In this document: piece by piece, positions 8,899 to 17,310 of the stretch
How positions within the stretch are numbered: the stretch's first letter is position 1
Layout of the letters: each line of letters opens with the position of its first letter
Origin: VFKI01 sp033762075
Lineage (GTDB): Bacteria > Pseudomonadota > Gammaproteobacteria > DSM-16500
Direction of reading: 5' to 3'
Length of the DNA stretch: 64,000 bases
Assembly: GCA_033762075.1 (NCBI GenBank)
Contig: JANRLY010000013.1
Location: 1-64,000, forward strand
Made by a program: the position numbers and the translations under genes
The notes under the pieces: model-generated
The model's database searches: none
The model's input: only the letters and a program-made list of their open reading frames with translations
What the model was told of the DNA's origin: nothing

Positions 8899-9370
8899 AT
8901 TTTAAGATTGTTAGCATCTTATTTTGCGTCGTCCCACAACTTGATCGATGGCACCCATGTTTTCACGTCGGACAAGTTTTTCTCAATCAGAAAATTTAAA
9001 TTTCTCGCAATCTGAGCGCTGAAAAACCAAAAACACATGTGTGAGCGGCATGCTCAGTAAAATTGTGCACAATTCTCAAGCATGTGGTCTCTCTGGAAAA
9101 AAAAATCTTGAAATGAAGGAGTTAGCGAAAATCATGCGTCTAACTATATGATTGCATAGGGTAAATTACATGTGTCCATTTTCTAGTCTCCGAGTAAATA
9201 TCCTAGATTTTATAGTGTTTACAGGAGTTTTCTATAGGTTAATAACAGACTTATCCACAGAATCTGTGGGTAACTTTTTTCGTTAAGAAATACTGTTCTT
9301 CCATTATTAAAGTGATTATACTCACCCGATTGTTTTTTCAGGATACGCTATATTTACGGTCAAAAAAGGA
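8899..9370. other. Intergenic region without a recognisable gene
   Basis: I see no convincing coding frame in these 470 bases on either strand. The region contains the hairpin at 9251-9273. It also contains a TATACT at 9316-9321 that could be a -10 for fadE, but its -35 is poor. The A/T composition is higher than in the flanking genes. A small RNA ending at the 9251-9280 hairpin is possible but not shown. Confidence 0.5.
9251..9280 (+). terminator. Strong hairpin followed by T-run; also reads as an inverted DnaA-box pair
   Basis: TTATCCACAG (9251-9260) and CTGTGGGTAA (9264-9273) make a 10-bp stem (one T-G pair) around a three-base loop, followed by CTTTTTT. That is a good intrinsic-terminator shape. 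No gene ends within 350 bases upstream, so it would terminate an unannotated transcript. The left arm, TTATCCACA, is a perfect DnaA-box consensus, and the right arm reversed is one base off. Both readings come from the same bases. Confidence 0.55.
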
Positions 9371-9376
9371 ATGACG

Positions 9377-11845
9377 ATGGCTTTTCTAGACACACTCATT
9401 TTGGTATTTGTAGTTTTAATCTCCGCCTACTTCAATCTCTCTAAATTCATTTGGACAATACTTTTAGGCGCTGTCCTTATTGTCCTCACAAAATTCACCC
9501 ATCCAACACATCTGTTTATTTTTGTGACATGGGTGTTGTACTTTACGGCGGTAAGTTTTGCATTAGTGCGTCCTTTACGTATCCGTTTTATGACGGCGCC
9601 TTTGATTCGTTTATTACAAGACCGCATGCCCAGCATTAGCCAAACTGAAAAAATTGCAATTGAGTCAGGTGATGTCTGGTGGGAAAAAGAATTATTTTGT
9701 GGTCGTCCCAAATGGCAAAATTTATTAGCTATCCCAGAACCGCGTTTATCTCCTGAAGAAAAACATTTCATCAACAATCAAGTCGAAACATTGTGTGGCA
9801 TGTTGAATGATTGGAAGATCGTAAATGAATTGCATGATTTACCACCAGAAGTTTGGCAGTATCTAAAGAACGAGCGATTTCTTGGAATGGCCATTCCTAA
9901 AGAATATGGCGGTTTGGGTTTTTCAGCGCTTGCACATTCATCTGTTGTAGCAAAAATTGCGACGCGCTGTGTGAGTGCTGCTGTCAGTGTCATGGTGCCA
10001 AATTCTTTAGGGCCTGGCGAATTATTATTACATTATGGAACAACAGAACAAAAAAATTATTATTTGCCACGTCTTGCGCGCGGTGAAGAAATTCCTTGCT
10101 TTGCTTTAACAGGACCAGAGGCGGGCAGTGACGCAGGTTCTTTAACAGATAGTGGCGTTGTATGTCGCGGACAATATCAGGGCAAGGAAGTCTTGGGTAT
10201 TCGTTTAAATTGGGATAAACGCTACATTACGCTTGCACCAGTAGCCACATTGTTGGGTCTTGCGATTCGTTTGACCGATCCTGATAACTTGCTCGGAAAC
10301 GGAAAGTCACTTGGGATTACACTGTGTTTAATTCCGACCAATCATGCGGGCGTTGAAATTGGTGCGCGCCATCTTCCATTAAGTCTCGCCTTTATGAATG
10401 GCCCGACGCGCGGTAAAAACGTTTTTATTCCTCTCGATTGGATTATTGGTGGCTCTGACAAAATTGGCCATGGTTGGCAGATGTTGATGGAATGTTTGTC
10501 TGTTGGCCGTGCAATATCATTGCCTGCTTTAAGCACAGCATGTAGTCAATTAGCTAATCGAGCAACAGGTGCTTATGCGCGTCTCCGTCGCCAATTTAAT
10601 ACGCCGCTTGCTTATTTTGAAGGTATCAGCGAAGTATTAGGTGAAATGGCAGGTTCGAATTATTTTATCGAATCATGTCGTTTACTGACTGCGAGTGCAG
10701 TCGATCAGAAAATCTCACCGGCTATTGCGAGTGCAATGGCAAAATATAACATGACCGAATTAGCCCGCACGGTTGTAAAACATGCTATGGATATTCACGC
10801 AGGACAAGCAATACAAGTAGGGCCGAGTAATCTTATTGTGTCTGGGCACTTGGCAATGCCTGTGAGTATTACGGTTGAAGGCGCTAATATTTTAACGCGC
10901 AATCTCATTATATTTGGTCAAGGGGCCATACGCTGCCATCCTTACATTTTAAAAGAAGTTGAATATTTAAATGCAGAACGTTCACCTTCAAGATTTAAAA
11001 AACTTGATGCATTATTTTTTTCACACGCAGGATATTTTATTTCGCACACAGTGCGTAATCTGTGGTGTGGATTAACAGGTGGCCGTTTATTAAGGTCGCC
11101 AGTGAAAGGAGTGACAGCGTCTTATTACAGACAACTTACACGTATGAGCACAGCTTTGGCCTGGCTATCTGATGTAACGATGATGATGTTAGGTGGTGAA
11201 TTAAAACGTCGCGAGCGTTTATCTGCACGACTCGGTGATATGCTCAGTCAATTATATTTATCTTCTGCAGTATTAAAATATTTCAACGATCAAGGACAAC
11301 CTGAATCCGATGTCATTTATGTAAAGTGGTGTCTCGAAACAGCACTTGCGCGCATCCAAAATGCTTGCGATGCATTGTTGGATAATTTTCCAAATAAAAG
11401 ATTAGGACGGTTTTTGCATGATTGTATTTTTCCGTTTGGTAAAGCCTATCGTGGTCCTTCAGATAAATTGAATCAAAAAGTCGCGCTTTCGATGACAGAA
11501 CCTTCTGAATTTCGTAAACGCATGACGCATCTTGTCTATACATCTCCCTCAGCGGATGATCCATTGCATCGCTTAGATCAAGCTTTAACTGAAGTCAAAA
11601 ATATTGAGCCTTTACTCAAGAAACTTCAAAAAGCAATACGACAAGATCAAATTCAGGCGGGATTACCTTTAGTAGAGCAATTGAAGTATGCTGCTCAACA
11701 CAATATTTTATCGCAAGATGAAATTGCAACATTGCAAAGTTTTAATGTGCTGTATCAAAAAATTATTAGCGTGGATGAATTTTCATTTAATCTCGATCGT
11801 ATCTTAACCAAGGGAATCTCAGAATGGAAAGAAGCAGTGATATAA
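9377..11845 (+). CDS. fadE: Acyl-CoA dehydrogenase FadE
   Basis: FadE catalyses the FAD-dependent first step of beta-oxidation, converting acyl-CoA to trans-2-enoyl-CoA. The 822-residue protein matches the large FadE family (about 815) rather than 380-residue acyl-CoA dehydrogenases. Hydrophobic segments occupy residues 1-65. The catalytic core contains FLGMAIPKEYGGLGFSA and CFALTGPEAGSDAGSLTD (FAD/substrate motif). It also contains a FMNGPTRGKNVFIPLDWI segment and, near residue 500, VSGHLAMPVSITVEGANIL. A helical C-terminal domain specific to FadE follows. AAGGA abuts an ATG at 9371, while the second ATG at 9377 has ideal spacing, so I use 9377. It overlaps fadI by 22 bases. The lipid-degrading operon is fadE-fadI-fadJ. 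Confidence 0.95.
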   Translation: MAFLDTLILVFVVLISAYFNLSKFIWTILLGAVLIVLTKFTHPTHLFIFVTWVLYFTAVSFALVRPLRIRFMTAPLIRLLQDRMPSISQTEKIAIESGDVWWEKELFCGRPKWQNLLAIPEPRLSPEEKHFINNQVETLCGMLNDWKIVNELHDLPPEVWQYLKNERFLGMAIPKEYGGLGFSALAHSSVVAKIATRCVSAAVSVMVPNSLGPGELLLHYGTTEQKNYYLPRLARGEEIPCFALTGPEAGSDAGSLTDSGVVCRGQYQGKEVLGIRLNWDKRYITLAPVATLLGLAIRLTDPDNLLGNGKSLGITLCLIPTNHAGVEIGARHLPLSLAFMNGPTRGKNVFIPLDWIIGGSDKIGHGWQMLMECLSVGRAISLPALSTACSQLANRATGAYARLRRQFNTPLAYFEGISEVLGEMAGSNYFIESCRLLTASAVDQKISPAIASAMAKYNMTELARTVVKHAMDIHAGQAIQVGPSNLIVSGHLAMPVSITVEGANILTRNLIIFGQGAIRCHPYILKEVEYLNAERSPSRFKKLDALFFSHAGYFISHTVRNLWCGLTGGRLLRSPVKGVTASYYRQLTRMSTALAWLSDVTMMMLGGELKRRERLSARLGDMLSQLYLSSAVLKYFNDQGQPESDVIYVKWCLETALARIQNACDALLDNFPNKRLGRFLHDCIFPFGKAYRGPSDKLNQKVALSMTEPSEFRKRMTHLVYTSPSADDPLHRLDQALTEVKNIEPLLKKLQKAIRQDQIQAGLPLVEQLKYAAQHNILSQDEIATLQSFNVLYQKIISVDEFSFNLDRILTKGISEWKEAVI

Positions 11846-13137
11846 AAAATGATGTATACATTGTCGATGGTGCCCGCACGCCTTTTTTAAAAGCGCGTGG
11901 CAAACCAGGTGCTTTTTCAGCTTCAGATCTTGCTGTCGCAGCAAGTCGTGAGCTGCTAAACCGTTATACTTTTTCACCGACAGAGATTGATGAAGTAATA
12001 CTGGGCTGTATGATGCCAGGGCCTGAAGAAGCCAATATTGCACGTGTTGTTGCATTGCGCATTGGTTGCGGTAAATCAGTCCCTGCATTTACGGTGCAAC
12101 GTAATTGCGCATCTGGCATGCAAGCATTAGATAGTGCATTTCGCAATATTTCGAGCGGTCGTAGTCATCTCGTTCTCGCTGGTGGAACAGAAGCGATGAG
12201 CCATGCACCCTTAATGTTTAACGATAAAATGGTGAATTGGTTTGCAGGGCTTGCGGGCGCAAAAAATATTAATGCAAAACTCTCACAGTTCGCACGTTTT
12301 CGCCCAGCCTTTTTATCACCTGTGGTTGCTTTACTAAAAGGTTTAACGGATCACACTGTTAACTTAAATATGGGGCAAACCGCGGAAATTGTCGCGCATC
12401 GTTTTAACATTTCACGCGAACAAATGGATCAATTTGCATTATCCAGTCATCAGCGTTCAGCCGCTGCAACCGATGAAAAACATTTTACAAAAATGATTCC
12501 CGTTTTTAGTGCTGCGGGTGAATACTCAATTTCAGATGATGGTATTCGTCGTGATTCCACACTTGAAAAATTAGCAACATTAAAACCTTTCTTCGACAAA
12601 AAATTTGGTAGTGTAACAGCAGGGAATAGTTCACAAGTCACAGATGGCTCGGCAATGTTATTGTTGGCAAGCGCTTCTGCCGTTAAAAAATATCAATTAC
12701 CGGTCTTAGCAAAATTGATTGACGTCGAATGGGCTGGCTTAGATCCTGCAGAAATGGGATTAGGTCCTGTGTATGCTTCTGAAAAATTATTACGTCAACA
12801 AAATTTAAGTGCAAACAATATTGATTACTGGGAAATTAATGAAGCATTTGCTGCGCAAGTGTTAGGATGTTTAGCCGCCTGGGAAAGCGAAGACTATTGT
12901 CGTGAATTTTTAGGGATGGATCGTGCATTCGGCAAAGTGAATCCCGATCGTCTCAATGTTGATGGTGGCGCTATTGCATTGGGTCATCCTGTGGGTGCAA
13001 GCGGTGCGCGTATTGTGTTGCAATTGGCGCAAATTTTACGACGTGAAAATGCAAAAAAGGGTGTCGCATCGATTTGTATTGGCGGCGGACAAGGCGGTGC
13101 AGCGTTGATTGAAAATGTAACTGAGGTGACAGCATGA
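11824..13137 (+). CDS. fadI: Acetyl-CoA acyltransferase (3-ketoacyl-CoA thiolase), FadI/FadA type
   Basis: This thiolase cleaves 3-ketoacyl-CoA with CoA to give acetyl-CoA and a shortened acyl-CoA. It has 437 residues, the same size as FadI (436) and longer than FadA (387). The nucleophile Cys95 lies in QRNCASGMQALDSA. The other catalytic motifs are NEAFAAQVLG, GGAIALGHPVGASGARI (His) and CIGGGQGGAALIE (second Cys). An insertion near residues 135-185 (FAGLAGAKNINAKL and following) is the FadI-type loop expected to contact its partner. The start ATG 11824 lies inside fadE after AAGGGA. The stop overlaps the fadJ-like gene as ATGA. It should form a multienzyme complex with the next product. Confidence 0.93.
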   Translation: MERSSDIKNDVYIVDGARTPFLKARGKPGAFSASDLAVAASRELLNRYTFSPTEIDEVILGCMMPGPEEANIARVVALRIGCGKSVPAFTVQRNCASGMQALDSAFRNISSGRSHLVLAGGTEAMSHAPLMFNDKMVNWFAGLAGAKNINAKLSQFARFRPAFLSPVVALLKGLTDHTVNLNMGQTAEIVAHRFNISREQMDQFALSSHQRSAAATDEKHFTKMIPVFSAAGEYSISDDGIRRDSTLEKLATLKPFFDKKFGSVTAGNSSQVTDGSAMLLLASASAVKKYQLPVLAKLIDVEWAGLDPAEMGLGPVYASEKLLRQQNLSANNIDYWEINEAFAAQVLGCLAAWESEDYCREFLGMDRAFGKVNPDRLNVDGGAIALGHPVGASGARIVLQLAQILRRENAKKGVASICIGGGQGGAALIENVTEVTA

Positions 13138-15176
13138 TGCAGACTTATAAAAATTGGCGTTTAGAAACGGATAACGATCAAATTCTCTGGTTATATTTCG
13201 ACAAACAAGGTGCATCAGTCAATACGATTAACCGTGAAGTGATGGAAGAATTATCCACAATCATTGATCATGTTGGCAATAATCCTCAATATAGCGGGAT
13301 TATTTTAGCATCCGCGAAAAAATCGGGCTTTATTGCAGGTGCAGATATTTCTCAATTTGGTAACTTTCACGATATCAATGATGCTGTTGCATTATTGAAA
13401 CGCGGCCAACATATTATCGATCGCCTTGAAAATTTAAAGATTCCTTCAGTCGCCATGATTGATGGATTTTGTTTAGGCGGCGGTTTAGAAATCGCTTTAG
13501 GTTGTCATTATCGTGTTGCAGAAGAGAGCGCAAAAACACGCATTGGATTACCAGAAGTCAAATTAGGCATTCACCCAGGGTGGGGCGGGAGTGTGCGCAT
13601 GCCAAAATTGATTGGTCCTATGCAAGGCCTTGAATTAGTTTTGAGTGGCCGCACTGTCATTGGTAAGGTGGCTGCTAAACTAGGTTTTGTCGATGTCGCT
13701 GTGCCGCGTCGTCATTTAGTGCGTGCAGCAAAATATTATGTGATGAATAAGCCTCCGCGTCATCAAGCAACTACTATGCAAAATCTCATGAACAAACAAC
13801 CTGCGCGCGCGGTATTAGCCAGTTTGTTGCGTAAAAAATTACGCGAAAAAATTAATCCAGAACATTATCCTGCGCCGTTTTTAGTCATTGACAATTGGGA
13901 ACGTGTTGGTGTTTCACACGATGCTGCGATGGAGCGTGAAGCAAAAAGTTGTGGCAGATTATTTTTCAGTGATACCAGTCAAAATTTAGTACGAGTATTT
14001 TATTTGCAAGAACGTCTGAAGAATCAAGCCAAAGATGTTCAATTTAAAGCGCAACATGTGCACGTGATTGGTGCAGGTACAATGGGTGGGGATATTGCGG
14101 CTTGGTGTGCTTTGCAAGGCATGAAGGTGACATTGCAAGATCGTGCTCCAGAATATATTGCACCAGCCATTAAGCGAGCTGCACAATTATATCGTGAAAA
14201 ATTAAAAGAACCGTATCTCATTCAAAAAGCTATGGATCGTTTAATTCCAGATGTGAATGGCAACGGTGTTAAACATGCTGATGTGATCATCGAAGCTATT
14301 TATGAAAATCTCACCGCAAAACAAGATCTATTCCGTATGCTTGAAAAAACGGCAAAGCCGGATGCGATTTTGGCAACTAATACGTCAAGCATTCCATTAG
14401 ATGATATTAATTCAGTATTGAATGCACCTGAACGTTTAGTTGGAATTCACTTTTTCAATCCGGTTTCAAAAATGCAATTAGTTGAAATTGTGAAAAGTGA
14501 TCGAACAAAATTAGCAATTGCAGACAAAGCTACTAGCTTTGTGCGCTCGATTGATCGTTTACCATTGCCTGTGAAAAGTAGTCCAGGCTTTTTAGTCAAT
14601 CGTATTCTCATGCCATATCTTTTAGAAGCAGTGGCTATGTTAGACGAAGGGATCCCAGCTACAGCTATCGATAAAGCGATGACTGATTTCGGTATGCCGA
14701 TGGGACCCATTGCATTAGCTGATACGGTCGGATTAGATGTGTGCCTTTCAGTTGCAGGTTACTTAGGTAAATATTTCAATACACCTATTCCACCTAAACT
14801 AAAAGAGTTAGTTGAGCTGGGTAAATTAGGGCGCAAATCAGATGCAGGATTTTATCAATATAAAAAAGGCAAACGTGTTAAAACAGCGGAGCCTTCTTAC
14901 AATGAAAAATCCTCTACTGAAATTTCAGATCGCTTAGTGCTGCGCATGTTGGACGAAGCTTTTGCTTGTTTGCGTGAGGGCGTTGTTGCTGATAGTGATT
15001 TACTCGATGCAGGGATGATTATGGGAACAGGATTTGCACCATTCCGGGGCGGTCCCATACATTATGCAAAATCAAAAGGCATCAGTGAATTATTTCAGCA
15101 ATTTGTTTCTCAACAAGAAAAACGCGGCGGTAAACCAGAAGCTCTACACAATTGGGAAACGCAAAACGCTGTGTAA
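13134..15176 (+). CDS. fadJ: Bifunctional enoyl-CoA hydratase / 3-hydroxyacyl-CoA dehydrogenase
   Basis: This 680-residue alpha subunit of the beta-oxidation complex has a crotonase domain at about residues 5-200. Its oxyanion/active-site segments are KKSGFIAGADISQF and FCLGGGLEIALGCHYRVA (first catalytic Glu), then RIGLPEVKLGIHPGWGGSVR (second Glu). An NAD-binding domain follows at about 305-490, with VHVIGAGTMGGDIAAWCALQ, LATNTSSIPLDDI and VGIHFFNPVSKMQLVEIVKS (catalytic His). Two C-terminal dehydrogenase domains include GFLVNRILMPYLLEAV and AGMIMGTGFAPFRGGP. It hydrates enoyl-CoA and then oxidises the 3-hydroxy product. Start ATG 13134 overlaps the thiolase stop by four bases. Size and pairing with a FadI-type thiolase favour fadJ over fadB. 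Confidence 0.93.
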   Translation: MMQTYKNWRLETDNDQILWLYFDKQGASVNTINREVMEELSTIIDHVGNNPQYSGIILASAKKSGFIAGADISQFGNFHDINDAVALLKRGQHIIDRLENLKIPSVAMIDGFCLGGGLEIALGCHYRVAEESAKTRIGLPEVKLGIHPGWGGSVRMPKLIGPMQGLELVLSGRTVIGKVAAKLGFVDVAVPRRHLVRAAKYYVMNKPPRHQATTMQNLMNKQPARAVLASLLRKKLREKINPEHYPAPFLVIDNWERVGVSHDAAMEREAKSCGRLFFSDTSQNLVRVFYLQERLKNQAKDVQFKAQHVHVIGAGTMGGDIAAWCALQGMKVTLQDRAPEYIAPAIKRAAQLYREKLKEPYLIQKAMDRLIPDVNGNGVKHADVIIEAIYENLTAKQDLFRMLEKTAKPDAILATNTSSIPLDDINSVLNAPERLVGIHFFNPVSKMQLVEIVKSDRTKLAIADKATSFVRSIDRLPLPVKSSPGFLVNRILMPYLLEAVAMLDEGIPATAIDKAMTDFGMPMGPIALADTVGLDVCLSVAGYLGKYFNTPIPPKLKELVELGKLGRKSDAGFYQYKKGKRVKTAEPSYNEKSSTEISDRLVLRMLDEAFACLREGVVADSDLLDAGMIMGTGFAPFRGGPIHYAKSKGISELFQQFVSQQEKRGGKPEALHNWETQNAV

Positions 15177-15246
15177 TTGATTCGTATACATTCGGTTGTG
15201 CGATTTTTTTGTAGGGGCAACCCGGTTATCTAATGATATTGGTTAT

Positions 15247-15362
15247 GGGCGACCACCGGTCGCCCCTACGTACATATTCTGTCATGTGAGTTTTCTGGGG
15301 CAACAACTGATCATTCGCATGTTCTGTCATGTGATTTTTGTAGGGGCGACCGGCGGTCGCCC
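15247..15362. repeat. Pair of GGGCGACC-centred palindromes with flanking direct repeats
   Basis: GGGCGACC-ACC-GGTCGCCC (15247-15265) and GGGCGACC-GGC-GGTCGCCC (15344-15362) are two 8-bp inverted repeats with three-base loops. Both are flanked by GTAGGGG or its complement. Between them, TTCTGTCATGTGA-TTTT-type sequence is repeated (about 15278 and 15323). The pair fills the gap between the fad operon and the methyltransferase gene and is much more GC-rich than its surroundings. It looks like a small non-autonomous repeat present in tandem. Confidence 0.75.
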
Positions 15363-15383
15363 AGTGGTATAGAGAGAAAAATA

Positions 15384-16172
15384 ATGACGGATTCCTGGCA
15401 TGCTCAAACCTATAAACAATTTCTCGATTTAAGAACTCGACCTGCGCGAGATTTATTATCTGCAATTCCAGACTCTTTTCATCCTAAAACAGTTTATGAT
15501 CTCGGCTGTGGGCCTGGTAATAGCACCATTTTATTAAAAGAACGCTGGCCAGACGCTCAAGTGGTTGGGCTTGATTCATCAATGGATATGTTAGAGGAAG
15601 CAAAGGCTTGCTATCCTAATATTGATTTTGTAAAAGGTGATATTGCACATTTCTCAGTAAAAGAAAAAATAGATTGTCTCTTTGCAAATGCGTCTTTGCA
15701 GTGGCTAGATCAACATGAGACTTTGATTCCAAAACTTTTTAAATTAATTAATCCCGGTGGTGTATTTGCCATTCAAATGCCGAATAACTTCCATTCTCCA
15801 TCACATCAGGTCACTATTCGAATTTTGGAAAGTCATCCAGCCTGGCAACTTTTTTTAAAAAACTTACGATATGGAATATTAACAGAGCCCTTATATAAAC
15901 TTCCTTGGTATTATGATTTGCTTACACAATCTGGAGCAAAGACTCTACAGCTTTGGGAAACAACCTATTATCAAGAAATGTCAGATTACCAAGGTATTTT
16001 TGAATGGGTCAAAGGTACAGGCTTGCGACCTGTTTTATCAGCAATGGATATGGAGAATCAGCATAAGTTTTCTGACGCATATGTTAAAGCGATTGCAAAG
16101 GAATATCCTTTACAAACAAATAATAAAATTTTATTGCCATTCAGAAGAATATTTATAGTGGGTTGTCAGTAA
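15384..16172 (+). CDS. tam: Trans-aconitate 2-methyltransferase
   Basis: This SAM-dependent enzyme methylates trans-aconitate, an inhibitory by-product of aconitase. It has 262 residues (E. coli Tam 252). Class I methyltransferase motifs are VYDLGCGPGNSTILLKERWP (motif I), VVGLDSSMDMLEEAK (Asp binding the ribose), FVKGDIAHF and the Tam signature LFANASLQWL. PGGVFAIQMPNNFHSPSHQ follows. The substrate is assigned by close resemblance to Tam in the first 150 residues. The C-terminal half also aligns in pattern but less tightly. The ATG at 15384 has AGAGAG eight bases before it. An aconitase gene lies in the same window, but the two are 10 kb apart. Confidence 0.85.
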   Translation: MTDSWHAQTYKQFLDLRTRPARDLLSAIPDSFHPKTVYDLGCGPGNSTILLKERWPDAQVVGLDSSMDMLEEAKACYPNIDFVKGDIAHFSVKEKIDCLFANASLQWLDQHETLIPKLFKLINPGGVFAIQMPNNFHSPSHQVTIRILESHPAWQLFLKNLRYGILTEPLYKLPWYYDLLTQSGAKTLQLWETTYYQEMSDYQGIFEWVKGTGLRPVLSAMDMENQHKFSDAYVKAIAKEYPLQTNNKILLPFRRIFIVGCQ

Positions 16173-16191
16173 TCATTTAGGAATTTCATAC

Positions 16192-17235
16192 ATGCTGAAT
16201 ATATATATGCCAACATTGTTAGAGCATAACTATTTAATATTTTATAAATACGCCAATCGCTCGGGGGATGAAAAAAAACATGCCTTAAGGCTTTTAAATG
16301 AAAAAGCAAATGAAAATGATCCGCAAGCCTTATATGTATTAGCATGTCTTGAGCTTCATTTAGAAAAGAAAAATCATTATTATATTTTGAATCCTGTGTT
16401 GAACCAGAGAGCTATTGGGCGAGGCATTCATAACTTTTTTAATAGTCTTGAGCACTACTCGGATCACAAAAAGATACAGTCAGCAGTTGATACACTGAAG
16501 TTGTGTGCTGTTTATTTTCCTGAAGCAGCATTTTTGCTCGGTGAAATATATCGACAAGGGTTATTCAATCAAAAAATCAATTTAACAAAAGCGCTCAGCT
16601 ATCATCGAAATGCGGCAAAGCGCGAGCATCCCGGCTCATTATTTCGATTAAGTCTGATGTGTTTTATGGGCAGCGGAGTGCCTATAAATATGAAGACAGG
16701 CTATGCCTACCTTAAAAAAGCTGCATCAAAAAATCACATAGGTGCTTTGCTGTGGCAGCATCACATAGAAACAATGAGCCTTATTGTTGGATGGCCTGGC
16801 GATCTCAATACTGCAAAAATAGCCCTTATCAAAGCAATATTAGCCATGAGCCCTATTTATGCAACAGAAAATGTGATCACAAATTTCACGATGCCTTATG
16901 ATATGAAAAATGAAAAAGGGAGGCAGTTTATTGGCATAAACTTCTCTGAAGATCTAGCGTGTTTGGCGCTATTACAAGATCCTGCTCATAAGTTAAGTGG
17001 GCAAGACATATTGTACAGACTTTCACTCAAGGATGGTTTTTTAATGGATGCCATTCAATCTGTATTTCAATCTCGCAAATTACCAGGGCTTGCTTTTGAT
17101 AAAATGACATTGGATGAAACAATCAAATTCTTAACTCCTTTTTTTGCACAGGCTGATTTTCTTAATAAAATATATTCAGTTCTCGAAAATAATACTGAAG
17201 AAAAAGAAGAAAATATTTTCAGAATAAATATATAA
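16192..17235 (+). CDS. Sel1-repeat protein with Glu-rich C-terminus (effector candidate)
   Basis: The protein has 347 residues. Sel1/TPR-like repeats are visible at about residues 40-75 and 115-195, for example AAFLLGEIYRQGLFNQKINL, KALSYHRNAAKREHPGSLFR and LMCFMGSGVPINMKTGYAYL. Such alpha/alpha repeats bind other proteins and are common in host-interacting proteins of Legionella and Coxiella (LpnE, EnhC families). There is no signal peptide. The C-terminus, NNTEEKEENIFRINI, has a cluster of Glu about 8-13 residues from the end followed by hydrophobic residues. This resembles the E-block of Dot/Icm type IV substrates. AGGAA precedes ATG 16192 by nine bases, and the gene starts 20 bases after tam. 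Effector status is inference. Confidence 0.75.
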   Translation: MLNIYMPTLLEHNYLIFYKYANRSGDEKKHALRLLNEKANENDPQALYVLACLELHLEKKNHYYILNPVLNQRAIGRGIHNFFNSLEHYSDHKKIQSAVDTLKLCAVYFPEAAFLLGEIYRQGLFNQKINLTKALSYHRNAAKREHPGSLFRLSLMCFMGSGVPINMKTGYAYLKKAASKNHIGALLWQHHIETMSLIVGWPGDLNTAKIALIKAILAMSPIYATENVITNFTMPYDMKNEKGRQFIGINFSEDLACLALLQDPAHKLSGQDILYRLSLKDGFLMDAIQSVFQSRKLPGLAFDKMTLDETIKFLTPFFAQADFLNKIYSVLENNTEEKEENIFRINI

Positions 17236-17310
17236 TTTTTGATTGTGCTTTATTATTTTAACTATTACCATCTGTGCTTCATATAAATATATTTCATGGA
17301 GAAAATAAAA

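Noticed and set aside
8567..8917. Minus-strand protein overlapping the end of the sulfatase-like gene
   Set aside because: It lies almost entirely within the well-supported gene on the other strand and has no start signal. A shadow frame.
9251..9273. Chromosomal replication origin
   Set aside because: Only one DnaA-box pair is present, with no AT-rich 13-mers, no box cluster and no dnaA/dnaN/gyrB nearby. A hairpin terminator explains the sequence.
15247..15362. CRISPR array
   Set aside because: Only two palindromes, different loops, no regularly spaced direct repeats or unique spacers.
15226..15465. Small gene on the minus strand over the GGGCGACC palindromes
   Set aside because: The frame crosses the tandem palindromes and the start of the methyltransferase gene, has no ribosome-binding site and no family likeness.
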